The notes under the pieces are model-generated. The model was not told the origin of the DNA. It ran no database searches and was given only the letters and a program-made list of their open reading frames with translations. Shown piece after piece: positions 26,024-33,633 of a stretch of DNA of 64,000 nt. Position 1 is the first letter of the stretch. Each line of letters starts with the position of its first letter. The position numbers and the translations under genes are program-made. The DNA is from Thermoprotei archaeon (GTDB lineage Archaea > Thermoproteota > Thermoprotei > QMSL01): positions 1-64,000 of the forward strand of contig QMSP01000005.1 of NCBI GenBank assembly GCA_003650925.1. Reading direction: 5' to 3'.

Positions 26024-26878
26024 TCAGTCCTCTTGAGTGCTCGACAGGGCTGTGGCCATTAGTATCAGTAAGGCACCAGCGCTTTGTATGGGTGTAAGGT
26101 ACTCATGAAGAACTGCACAAGCTATGAGAGCTGCAACCACGGGTTCAAGAAGGAATATTAAGGCAGCTACCGCTGGGCTTACGGATCTTTGACCATAGAC
26201 CTGTAGTGCAAAAGCCACATCACCACATACGAGTCCAAGGTAGGCTAAAGAGATCAATGCAGTGCCTGCTACTGTGAACTCTCCGTAGATTACAAGATCA
26301 GGAATAATGAATGCCATGCTTGGAAGGAATTCAAAGAAGGTAAATACCAGAGGATCTCCATGGCTCCACATGCCTACTATGATCACTTGCATAGCCCATG
26401 CAAAGGCACTTAATAACACCAGCACATCTCCTATGTTCAGACCTCCACTAGGACTAGTTAGAAGATAGAGTCCTATCATGGCTAATGTCAACGAAGTAGC
26501 TAACCTGAGACCATACCTACGCTCTATCAGTCCTTGATAGGCATGTACGAACACTACGTTGAGTCCTGTTATGAAGGCTGAGTTAGAGGCTGTTGTGTAT
26601 GCAGTGCCCCATCCTTGAAGCCATATTCCAAGGGAGTAGGCAAGGCCTGCAATTAGCCCTCCTTTGATAGTGGACATGTCTATTCCTCCTCGTTGCCTGT
26701 AGTATGCCACATAAGGTAGAAGCCCTAGCAGAGCTATGGAAGCTCTTGTCCAAGTATATCGATACTCATTAACAATATTCATCACTATTTTTATTACGGG
26801 AAAGGAGGAGCCCCAAAGTATGGTCGTGCCAAGCAACGCCATCAGAGATGTAGTCTTCTTGCTACTCTTTATTCTCAT
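26024..26878 (-). CDS. EamA/DMT-family transporter
   Basis: About 284 residues with ten hydrophobic helices in two EamA repeats. The first repeat opens with LLGTTILWGSSFPVIKIVM, the hallmark of the drug/metabolite transporter superfamily, and ends with the SNSAFITGLNVVF segment; the second repeat has FAWAMQVIIVG and SPAVAALIFLLEPVVAALIA. Substrate unknown; probably metabolite efflux. ATG 26878 is preferred to an upstream TTG because GAGGATG lies in front of it. It is convergent with the cinA-like gene across the GC-rich hairpin region. Confidence 0.88.
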   Translation of the reverse strand: MRIKSSKKTTSLMALLGTTILWGSSFPVIKIVMNIVNEYRYTWTRASIALLGLLPYVAYYRQRGGIDMSTIKGGLIAGLAYSLGIWLQGWGTAYTTASNSAFITGLNVVFVHAYQGLIERRYGLRLATSLTLAMIGLYLLTSPSGGLNIGDVLVLLSAFAWAMQVIIVGMWSHGDPLVFTFFEFLPSMAFIIPDLVIYGEFTVAGTALISLAYLGLVCGDVAFALQVYGQRSVSPAVAALIFLLEPVVAALIACAVLHEYLTPIQSAGALLILMATALSSTQED

Positions 26879-27352
26879 GCTCACATCCTCTCTCAATCTA
26901 GTGCAGCTATGTAGTTACAAAGGCTCTTTAGCTGAACTCCACCTTCAGCTGACTGTTTACTCATCATCTATTAGCCATGGGCTCTCATCATAGCTGTAGA
27001 GCAGATAGTGAGGATAATTTTTAACCCTTTCTAGGCGATAGGCCATCTGAAGCATATGAGAGGCTACAGATATCCTCTATGATTCATGGCATAACCATGT
27101 GCCGATGATGACCCCGCTCCCATGGCTGATGACAGGGATGATGCATACCGAGCCGGCGCTGAGGCGATAACTCACCTCAGCTCACAGCCGCGCTTGATGA
27201 TGTACTTCATGGTGAATCACCTCAAGAAAATGTATTTATGACTCTTGCTAAACCTTCAATTAGGTGATGAAGTTCGCTAGGGCTGAGGAGGTGATGAGCT
27301 GCTTTTAGTCTGATGAAAAATTCTTCCATGCTTACAATGAACGCCACGAAGT
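26879..27352. other. Intergenic stretch of about 470 bases with a GC-rich core
   Basis: No protein gene is convincing. The core 27099-27195 is much more GC-rich than its flanks and holds the C/D box RNA candidate at 27101-27165. On the minus strand a GAGGTGAT followed by ATG 27210 opens a frame of only twelve codons. The right end (27222-27352) is downstream of the ATPase gene and shows nothing. Confidence 0.4.
27101..27165 (+). ncRNA. Candidate C/D box guide RNA (sRNA)
   Basis: The box pattern reads: C box ATGATGA (27105-27111), a 14-base spacer, D' box CTGA (27126-27129), a C'-like ATGATGC (27138-27144), a second 14-base spacer and D box CTGA (27159-27162). The ends GCC (27101-27103) and GGC (27163-27165) can form the short terminal stem of the kink-turn. 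The two spacers have equal length, as in archaeal 2'-O-methylation guides. Antisense elements are CGCTCCCATGG before D' and CGAGCCGGCG before D. Targets were not identified, and the C' box has one mismatch. Confidence 0.5.
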
Positions 27353-28327
27353 TTAATGAACTCTCATCCTTTCTACTATGTACTTGTAAACTGGTATCTG
27401 CCATGCATAATCCTCGCCTATACCAAGCTCTGGACACGGCGGTGGTGTATAGCCTAAGCATGGTCTTACAATTGGTGTTATGAGGTTATTCTCTATCAGA
27501 GCTCTTCTCAGCTGCGGTAATTCTTGGACAGCATCCACATTCGTTACCACGGTCTTCAAAAACCTCCTTTCACTCTTATCTAGCTGCCTAATGATTATCC
27601 TCAGACTGATCTCTACTTCCTTGATCCACTCATCAATTTTCCACTTCCTTCTCCATAGCTCTACGATGCTTCTTGGGTTTCCTCCTGTCAGTCTCCATAC
27701 ATCATCCCACACTTTCTGTGGTGCGTTTAGCTTCGCAAGTAGCTCGTGAGTAGAATCCTTATCAAGATTCCATATCTGTCTGAGCCTTACGTAGTTGTGC
27801 TTAGCAACTATGGCGCATGAAGCTCCTTCACTAGTAGTTGCTATTATGGATACAGAGCTAGCTTTTAGAGCGTAAAGCTCCTCTAGCAGAGTCAATAAGT
27901 TCTTGGTGTATATCTCAATCATATCTATGCCTAGAGGTCTCGCTATGTCGTCCAGGAGGATAACCACTTTCCTCCCTTTAACTTCATGTTCCCCTAGCCT
28001 TGAAGCCAACTTCGTGATTATAAGGGAGGCAGCTCTTCCCACAGGTCCACCTATCTCCTTCACAAGCTCAGCCATGATTTCAAGGACTCTTGGAGGAGCT
28101 AAGATAGCTTTTCTAAGATCCTCTGCTGATTGCGCATCCACATACACCACGAAGTAGTCTTCCTCTCCTCTAATTCTAGCTAGGACTTCCTTCAGGAGCC
28201 TTGTCTTACCACATCCCTCCGGGCCGAATAAGTATAACACAGGATAATATCCCTCATCAACAATCTTGAGCAGGATGCTAAGCTCGCCCTCTCTATTCAC
28301 GAAGGGAGGCTCATATGGAGTTGTCAC
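27353..28327 (-). CDS. Archaeal ATPase of the STAND/ATPase_2 family
   Basis: A 324-residue P-loop ATPase. It starts MTTPYEPPFVNREGELSILL, an entry motif common in crenarchaeal members, followed by Walker A LYLFGPEGCGKTRLL (about residue 37) and Walker B VVILLDDIARPLG (about 124). A sensor-like TTSEGASC and the helical GGNPRSIVELWRR segment follow, and the C-terminal part reads as a winged helix. These proteins are widespread in thermophilic archaea, often next to mobile or defence genes, but their roles are mostly unknown. Start GTG 28327. Monocistronic and divergent from the ADP-ribosylglycohydrolase-like gene. Confidence 0.85.
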   Translation of the reverse strand: MTTPYEPPFVNREGELSILLKIVDEGYYPVLYLFGPEGCGKTRLLKEVLARIRGEEDYFVVYVDAQSAEDLRKAILAPPRVLEIMAELVKEIGGPVGRAASLIITKLASRLGEHEVKGRKVVILLDDIARPLGIDMIEIYTKNLLTLLEELYALKASSVSIIATTSEGASCAIVAKHNYVRLRQIWNLDKDSTHELLAKLNAPQKVWDDVWRLTGGNPRSIVELWRRKWKIDEWIKEVEISLRIIIRQLDKSERRFLKTVVTNVDAVQELPQLRRALIENNLITPIVRPCLGYTPPPCPELGIGEDYAWQIPVYKYIVERMRVH

Positions 28328-28515
28328 TGAACATCCCTGCTCGAAGTTTTATAGAAGCCTGCCAACTATTGAATGTTACCTACCGTTCAAACCCTATACG
28401 CCTTGTGATAAGTATCTAATGAAGATGGAGACTAACGTCTGATAGCCTTTGGCCATGCACTATCCTTTGCAACATTTAATATTCTTCGGAGTCTAGATTC
28501 TTGAGAGGACTGAGC

Positions 28516-30387
28516 ATGTATAAGAAGCTCCCATATGATGTCTACTTTGATAAGGTATATGGAGGATGGCTGGGGAAGTGCATTGGAGGAGCCATAGGAG
28601 CTCAAGTTGAGGGACGTAAAGAGCTTCATAACTTCACTGAGGAGACAGCCTTCCCTAAAGAATGGCCTCCTAATGATGACCTAGATCTTCAGGTCTTATG
28701 GCTTCACACTCTCCAAGAGCGAGGCATATTCATAACGAGTAGAGATCTGGCTGAGGAGTGGATTGAACATTGCTGGTATCACTTCAATGAGTATGGACGT
28801 TTTCTCAAGAACTTCCTAAGGGGCATTGAGCCTCCTGTCTCTGGATGGTTTGACAATGAATTCTTCAGAGAGTCCATGGGCTGTGTCATAAGGTCTGAGA
28901 TATGGGGCTTCATATGTCCTGGCAATCCAAGCCTGGCTGCTTGGTACGCTGAAAAGGATGGTGTCCTCGACCACTGGAGAGAGGCTGTGTGGGCTGAACA
29001 ATTTCTAGCAGCCATAGAGTCCTCACTATTCTTTGAAACTGATATTCATCGCCTGACCGACACAGGCCTTGAGTACGTGCCTAGGGATTCGAGGCTCTTT
29101 AAGCTCATCAAGCTAGTCCATGAATGTAGACGCAAGGGCATGAGCTGGATTGAGGCACGAGAGGAGGTACTCAAGAGGTTTGGTAGTCCTGATTTCACAT
29201 CCATCTATCATAACGTGGGCTTTATTTTGATAGCCTTGATCTGGGGGGAATATGACTTCGGTAGGACCATGCTCATTGCCTTAAACTGTGGTTATGACAC
29301 TGATTGTACATGTGCAACAGCTGGAGCTATCCTTGGTGGTATTCTTGGTGCAAAGAAAATTCCTGATAAATGGAAGTCTCCTTTGAAGGATGAATTTGTA
29401 ATGGGGTTTAAATTGCCTAGGAAGAGCTTCAAGATATCCCATCTTGCTCATGAGACGTGTGCCATTGGCATTGCTATTTCGAAAGTTCTCAACAGGAACA
29501 TAGAGATAATTAACGTCCCTAGTCATGTAATCTCGATGGTGAATTCCATTCCAATCGAAATCCCTTCTCCCGATGTAGAGATGTTTGTCGACTATTTGGG
29601 GATGCCTGCTATTGGGAAAGGTGAAGTTAAGGAGATAGGCATCATAGTAAGGAATCATAGGCCTCATACATTACATGCCCAGCTTAGGCTTGAAGTGCCT
29701 AGCGAATGGCACACCTCCTCTCCCTTGAAGGTCCTGCTAAGACCAGATGAGAGCAGGATGTATTTATTTAGAGTGAGCTCTCCTCGTAAAGGTGTCCTAT
29801 GGGAGCGCAACATATTGCGCGCAGTGCTTACCTCAGCTGATGGCCATGTATGGATAAAGGAATTTGGCCTTTGTGGAGCTCGCTTATGGAAAGTTTTAGG
29901 TCCTTTCTGGGAAGGAATAGGCTATTTTGAGGATCATGCTAGTATAAATAAGCAATACATAGATGAGAGCATGATAAGCTCAGGAAAGGAGCTCGAGTTA
30001 TTCAGTAGAGGATGGGAGCTATCTGCACCTGAGAGCAAACTCCCCTTAGACAAGGTGATATCTCTTGAAGGAGAGTACTGTTTATATCTAATGTATAGAT
30101 TCACTTGTCCAGAGGAGCGCGAGGTTTCACTTGTCGTAGGAGCCTCAGGTGATATCAAAGTATGGCTCAACTCCAAACTCCTTGGTGTGGGCATTGGGAA
30201 GTATATATGGAATCCAGTTATGTATTGGTTCAGAGCAAAACTCCTTAGAGGTGAAAATCGTCTAGTCATAAAATACGTCAAGAGGACACAGCATCCAGAC
30301 CTTAGCTTTGACTTATACGTCGAGAACAAGGATCAAAGACCAGGCTTCTCAGTATGGCAGATAGACATGGGAAGCATACTCGACTAG
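28516..30387 (+). CDS. ADP-ribosylglycohydrolase-like protein with C-terminal beta-sandwich domains
   Basis: About 623 residues. The N-terminal 330 residues form a DraG/ARH-type all-helical domain: YGGWLGKCIGGAIGAQVEG at the start, NDDLDLQVLWL as the first metal site and NCGYDTDCTCATAGAILGG as the second (Asp-Thr-Asp). Family members remove ADP-ribose or cleave related N-glycosides. The first metal motif is NDDLD instead of the classical (T/S)DDT. The C-terminal 300 residues are predicted beta-rich and resemble carbohydrate-binding or glycosidase accessory sandwiches (for example VVGASGDIKVWLNSKLLG). ATG 28516 is chosen after GAGAGGA; a TTG five codons earlier is less likely. A TATA-like CATTTAATATT lies near 28471. 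It may act on a nucleoside or sugar rather than on protein. Confidence 0.85.
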   Translation: MYKKLPYDVYFDKVYGGWLGKCIGGAIGAQVEGRKELHNFTEETAFPKEWPPNDDLDLQVLWLHTLQERGIFITSRDLAEEWIEHCWYHFNEYGRFLKNFLRGIEPPVSGWFDNEFFRESMGCVIRSEIWGFICPGNPSLAAWYAEKDGVLDHWREAVWAEQFLAAIESSLFFETDIHRLTDTGLEYVPRDSRLFKLIKLVHECRRKGMSWIEAREEVLKRFGSPDFTSIYHNVGFILIALIWGEYDFGRTMLIALNCGYDTDCTCATAGAILGGILGAKKIPDKWKSPLKDEFVMGFKLPRKSFKISHLAHETCAIGIAISKVLNRNIEIINVPSHVISMVNSIPIEIPSPDVEMFVDYLGMPAIGKGEVKEIGIIVRNHRPHTLHAQLRLEVPSEWHTSSPLKVLLRPDESRMYLFRVSSPRKGVLWERNILRAVLTSADGHVWIKEFGLCGARLWKVLGPFWEGIGYFEDHASINKQYIDESMISSGKELELFSRGWELSAPESKLPLDKVISLEGEYCLYLMYRFTCPEEREVSLVVGASGDIKVWLNSKLLGVGIGKYIWNPVMYWFRAKLLRGENRLVIKYVKRTQHPDLSFDLYVENKDQRPGFSVWQIDMGSILD

Positions 30388-30479
30388 AGACGATAGCATT
30401 GATTGCCGAACAGCATCCAAGAAAGCTATGGATCAAAGGAAAAGCTTAAAGACCCTAATGTAAGAACACTAACATGGAG

Positions 30480-30491
30480 TGGGCCCGCCGG
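30480..30491. repeat. Inverted copy of the tRNA-Trp 3' end in the tRNA leader
   Basis: TGGGCCCGCCGG at 30480-30491 is the exact reverse complement of the last 12 bases of the mature tRNA (30627-30638). Its first 8 bases also directly repeat TGGGCCCG at the tRNA 5' end (30508-30515). It lies downstream of a TATA-like GCTTAAAG (30444-30451), so it is probably part of the primary transcript. Confidence 0.8.
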
Positions 30492-30508
30492 ATAGGTTGC
30501 ACCACGAT

Positions 30509-30638
30509 GGGCCCGTAGTTTAGCCAGGCAGAATGGCGGGCTCCAGATCGGCCTCTCTGACAAAAGGGGCTAGATGAAAACGCGAAGAACTCGGCATGGA
30601 GAAACCCGCTGGCCCGGGTTCAAATCCCGGCGGGCCCA
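30509..30638 (+). tRNA. tRNA-Trp (anticodon CCA) with intron; CCA end encoded
   Basis: Acceptor stem GGGCCCG (30509-30515) pairs with CGGGCCC (30631-30637), discriminator A 30638, and the next bases are CCA (30639-30641). D stem GTT/AAT (30518-30520, 30532-30534), anticodon stem GCGGG (30536-30540) with CCCGC (30605-30609), anticodon CCA at 30543-30545, T stem CCGGG/CCCGG with loop TTCAAAT. A 57-base intron sits after position 37. All tRNA arms are intact, so the gene should be functional. Confidence 0.95.
30547..30603 (+). other. BHB-type intron in tRNA-Trp (after position 37)
   Basis: The four-base helix CTCC (30541-30544) with GGAG (30598-30601) sits between two three-base bulges, AGA (30545-30547) and AAA (30602-30604). 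Cutting between second and third bulge bases releases 57 bases and leaves a normal seven-base anticodon loop CTCCAGA. The outer helix is the anticodon stem. Inside are CTGA (30557-30560) and AGATGA (30572-30577), a weak hint of D and C-like boxes as in the tRNA-Trp introns of some euryarchaea, but I do not see a guide matching the tRNA. Confidence 0.88.
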
Positions 30639-30781
30639 CCATCTCCTCTAGACATTTCTTGGATAGTATTACATCAGAGTAAAGTGGTTCTCAGAAGCAC
30701 TAACTGATGTTCTTAAGCTGACCCTTAATCTTCGGAATAATCCTTAATAGATGTTTTTCCCAAAGTTTAGCAGGGCTTGAT

Positions 30782-30904
30782 ATGGAAGAGGGAATGTTGG
30801 GTTACCTAGAGGATGAGGAGCTGAGGCTGGATGGTGAGATAAACACTCTGATGTGGGTTGAGAATAGTGGTGGTGAAGGTAAGGCTAAAGATCATGAAGA
30901 ATAG
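30782..30904 (+). CDS. Small acidic ORF (40 aa) overlapping the retropepsin-like gene
   Basis: ATG 30782 opens a 40-codon frame beginning MEEGMLGYLEDEELRLDGE and ending at TAG 30902-30904. It is acidic and helical, with an upstream AT-rich stretch (30745-30765), and its last 30 bases overlap the start of the next gene in another frame. Such overlapping small-plus-larger pairs are often antitoxin-toxin-like or chaperone-client pairs. I do not recognise a family, and there is no clear ribosome site, so this is a modest call. Confidence 0.4.
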   Translation: MEEGMLGYLEDEELRLDGEINTLMWVENSGGEGKAKDHEE

Positions 30905-31286
30905 GACTCAGATTGACGCTATAGCTTTGGTCAACTCAGGCTATGCTAGCAGAAGACCAGAGTTATTAGTGCCAAGACATATAGCCGAGGCTTTAGGCAT
31001 ATACCCTATGCTACCTTCTCATGCCAGGATATCAAGATATAGAGTTGCTAGTGGAAGTATTGTGGAACTTGTGAAGATTGAGGATTGTGCTAAAGTTAAG
31101 GTAATTGAGGATGATAGAGAAAGTGACGTAGTGAATGTAGATTTGGTGATAGCCCCTCACGCTGCCATACCTCTTATGAGTGATCGGCTCATTAGCAAGC
31201 TGGGTATAGTAATTCTTGATGCTGGTGAGGGTCTTTGGTGCTTCAGGGATGAGATAGGTAAGAGGGTTAGGAGATCCATGAGGTGA
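30873..31286 (+). CDS. Retropepsin-like (clan AA aspartic protease) domain protein with altered active site
   Basis: About 137 residues. AIALVNSGYASRRPELLVPRHIAEALG matches the flap and active-site strand of single-domain retropepsin-like proteins, where the motif is usually D-S/T-G; here the catalytic position is Asn (VNSG). The C-terminal part LMSDRLISKLGIVILDAGEGLWCFRDE corresponds to the closing strands of the fold. The protein may be a non-catalytic binder or belong to a subfamily that does not use Asp. Several starts are possible (TTG 30858, GTG 30867, 30870, 30873, ATG 30894); GTG 30873 gives the family-like start MKVRLKI. It overlaps the small ORF 30782-30904 and lies just after tRNA-Trp. 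Confidence 0.6.
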   Translation: MKVRLKIMKNRTQIDAIALVNSGYASRRPELLVPRHIAEALGIYPMLPSHARISRYRVASGSIVELVKIEDCAKVKVIEDDRESDVVNVDLVIAPHAAIPLMSDRLISKLGIVILDAGEGLWCFRDEIGKRVRRSMR

Positions 31287-31315
31287 CTTTAGAAGCCAAC
31301 TATGTCGCGCCTTGG

Positions 31316-32146
31316 CTACTGGCTTCCTCTACCAGCTTCCTCGACTCCCATTCTCTGTGCCAGTTCCTTTAGCTCCTTCATCTTTATTGTTTCTTCAATC
31401 ACATTGACTGTCCTCTCTATAACATCCAGTCTTCTCCTCAATAAGTTAAGCTCCTCCTTTAATACGTTCATACTTTCAAGAAGCTTATTTAGCTCATCAA
31501 GTATTTTCGTCTTGAGGAGATTTAGTTCAGCTATCCTCCTGATGGTACTATACTTTCTAGCCCATGATGGAATTAGCCCCAGACTCTTGAGCTCACCTAT
31601 CCTCTTCGATAGTTCATCAGGCCTTAGCCCTAGCTTCGTGGCTGCTTCTGTGGGTGATTGTGACTCAGCTATTGCTCTAAGGAACTTCTCCAGGTCTGCT
31701 CTGAGCCTAGGCATGGGGGTTAAGAGGTATGTGAAGTATTGTTCCAGCAGGCTCTCCATGACCTCCCTCATGAGGACCTCGAGCTCCTCACTCTCCACTA
31801 GGAACCAATCGCTTAGCTGAATTATCTTAACTCCAAGCTTCTCAGCTAGAATACGTGCATTATCGTCAGCTACCCCTTTACAAACTATAATTGGCTTAAG
31901 GCCTGCCAACATGCAGTTCACGTATGCCTGCCTTACCCCTGCTATGCTAACTCTGCCTGACTTGACCTCAACTCCATACCTCTCTCCTGTACTTGGATCC
32001 TCCACCACAAAGTCTATCTCCCCTACCTCAAGCCCATCAATGATAATCCTGTAGTGAGCATCCAGTACTCTATATCCTAGTTCATCGAGCAGTTTCTCAA
32101 CTATCCTCTCACTGCTTCTCCAGCGAGCCTTAGCCGAAATAGTCAA
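31316..32146 (-). CDS. PD-(D/E)XK nuclease-like protein with winged helix and coiled coil
   Basis: The N-terminal domain has the RecB-type nuclease core: RIVEKLLDELGYRVLDAHY, then GLEVGEIDFVVEDP (catalytic Asp) and YGVEVKSGRVS (E-x-K). A winged-helix-like segment follows (SPTEAATKLGLRPDELSKRIGELKSLGLI), and residues from about 225 form a coiled coil (LLKTKILDELNKLL...ERTVNVIEET). This architecture occurs in crenarchaeal proteins of unknown DNA-repair or defence role. TTG 32146 is chosen: TTAAATA at 32184-32190 puts transcription near 32161, and GAGGTG lies 6 bases before TTG 32146. TTG 32179 would lie upstream of the transcription start. Confidence 0.72.
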   Translation of the reverse strand: MTISAKARWRSSERIVEKLLDELGYRVLDAHYRIIIDGLEVGEIDFVVEDPSTGERYGVEVKSGRVSIAGVRQAYVNCMLAGLKPIIVCKGVADDNARILAEKLGVKIIQLSDWFLVESEELEVLMREVMESLLEQYFTYLLTPMPRLRADLEKFLRAIAESQSPTEAATKLGLRPDELSKRIGELKSLGLIPSWARKYSTIRRIAELNLLKTKILDELNKLLESMNVLKEELNLLRRRLDVIERTVNVIEETIKMKELKELAQRMGVEEAGRGSQ

Positions 32147-32204
32147 TATAACACCTCTTACCTCAAGAATATCAGCCAAGTCCTATTTAAGTACACTACC
32201 ATGC

Positions 32205-32924
32205 TTAACCCCCTCTCTTGCCCCTTTCACGCCTCTCTACAACTTCAACTCTATCTGGATGACCTACGATCAGCACATCCGTCATTCCACAGAAGAGGCC
32301 TACTTCAACCACCCCAGGCAACCTCTTGATCTCAAGCTCCAGCTTCTCAGGCTCATCAAGAGGACTGAAGTGCGCATCGAGTATAAGATTGCCATTTTCA
32401 GTTACAACTGGCCCATACTTGCCCCCTTTGCACATCCTCACCTCTACTAGCTTGGCTCCTAGCTCATAGAGCTTTTTCTTGACGTAGCCTACAGCCTCTG
32501 GTAGAACTTCAACTGGAATGGGCTTTTTCTCACAGAGCCTTACACTTAGCTTTGTGTAGTCCACTATTATCACCAGCTTCTTAGCGGCAGCATCTATCAC
32601 CTTCTCCATGGCATGAGCACCGCCCCCGCCTTTTATTAGATTCATCCTCAGATCCACTTCATCTGCTCCATCTATGGCCAGGTCAGGCTCTGGCTCCTCA
32701 TCAAGAGTTCTAACAGGAATCCTCATATTGATCAACAGATCCCTTATCCTCCTTGATGAGGCTATGGCCTCTATCCTTATGTGCTCCTTCCTTAGCTTGT
32801 CCTTTAACAACTCTAGAAATACCTCCACAGTAGTCCCACTGCCAACTCCTATTACCTGACCATCCTCAACCATCTTCAAAGCTTCTTCAGCAGCCCTTCT
32901 TTTAGCAACATCTATCAGGCTCAA
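32205..32924 (-). CDS. rpiA: Ribose-5-phosphate isomerase A
   Basis: Interconverts ribose 5-phosphate and ribulose 5-phosphate. The RpiA signatures are complete: GVGSGTTVEVFLELL near residue 25, IDGADEVDLRMNLIKGGGGAHAMEKV with the catalytic Asp and Glu, and VDYTKLSVRLCEKKPIPVEV with the catalytic region Lys. 239 residues fits. The first codon is TTG (32924); no ATG lies nearby and homologues start at the same point. Divergent from psmB with about 64 bases between. Confidence 0.95.
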   Translation of the reverse strand: MSLIDVAKRRAAEEALKMVEDGQVIGVGSGTTVEVFLELLKDKLRKEHIRIEAIASSRRIRDLLINMRIPVRTLDEEPEPDLAIDGADEVDLRMNLIKGGGGAHAMEKVIDAAAKKLVIIVDYTKLSVRLCEKKPIPVEVLPEAVGYVKKKLYELGAKLVEVRMCKGGKYGPVVTENGNLILDAHFSPLDEPEKLELEIKRLPGVVEVGLFCGMTDVLIVGHPDRVEVVERRERGKRGG

Positions 32925-32988
32925 GCTCTATCCCATATAGGTAGATTTAAGAGTACTAGATTTAGTTATTTCAGGTGGGTACACTAAC

Positions 32989-33633
32989 ATGAGGAGGTTT
33001 CCACAGCTCAACCGTCATGAAGAAACTCCCTTTGGCGAATATTTCACTCCTGGAGCTACAGTAGTTGGTCTCGTCTGCAAGAACGGCGTGGTCTTAGCCT
33101 CTGAGAAAAGAGTTACCTATGGATTCTATCTCATGAGTAAGGCTGGAAAGAAGTTATTCAAAATAAATGATAGGCTTGGAATTGCTTGCGCAGGCATAGT
33201 CGCTGATATGCAAGCTATCGCAAGGATTTTAGCTGCTGAAGCTAGACTCTATGAGCTAGAGAACAATAGGATAATGCCTGTTAAGGCCGCTGCTAAACTG
33301 TTGTCTGTCATTCTATTCAATCAGAGGATCATGCCTTTAATAACAGAGACTATAGTTGGAGGCATAGATGAAACAGGTCCTCATCTCTTCATCCTAGATC
33401 CATTGGGCTCCCTTATAGAGGATAAGTATGCTGCTGTAGGTAGTGGTGCTCAGATAGCAATAGGAGTTCTTGAAAGCATGTACAAGGATGGCATGGAGGC
33501 AGAGAGTGGAGAGAAGCTAGCTGTAGAGGCGGTGAGGAGGGCTATATCCAGAGATGCTATAAGCGGTGATGGTGTGGATATATTAGTCATATCAAAGGAT
33601 AAGAGCTATGAGAAGTTCTATCCGGTGGGCTGA
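32989..33633 (+). CDS. psmB: 20S proteasome beta subunit lacking the catalytic threonine
   Basis: A 214-residue Ntn-fold proteasome beta subunit. Active beta subunits are processed before Thr in G-T-T-T-V-G; here the matching segment is PGATVVGLVCKNGVVLASEKR, so position 1 is Ala (residue 23) and the usual Asp17 of LAADKRAT is Glu. Self-cleavage and peptidase activity are therefore not expected. Many Crenarchaeota carry such an inactive beta next to an active paralogue elsewhere, and this protein resembles that type, including VGSGAQIAIGVLE and SGDGVDILVI. Only this beta is in the window. The stop overlaps the next gene's ATG. Confidence 0.92.
   Translation: MRRFPQLNRHEETPFGEYFTPGATVVGLVCKNGVVLASEKRVTYGFYLMSKAGKKLFKINDRLGIACAGIVADMQAIARILAAEARLYELENNRIMPVKAAAKLLSVILFNQRIMPLITETIVGGIDETGPHLFILDPLGSLIEDKYAAVGSGAQIAIGVLESMYKDGMEAESGEKLAVEAVRRAISRDAISGDGVDILVISKDKSYEKFYPVG

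Noticed and set aside
27172-27210. Twelve-codon minus-strand ORF (MKYIIKRGCELR) after a perfect GAGGTGAT
   Set aside because: The ribosome site is good but the frame is tiny and lies next to the GC-rich RNA candidate. The longer frame in another phase (27075-27170) has no family match.
30480-30638. tRNA-flanking repeat as an integration (attachment) site
   Set aside because: The repeat is inverted and only 12 bases, there is no integrase gene, and the genes downstream do not look like an integrated element.
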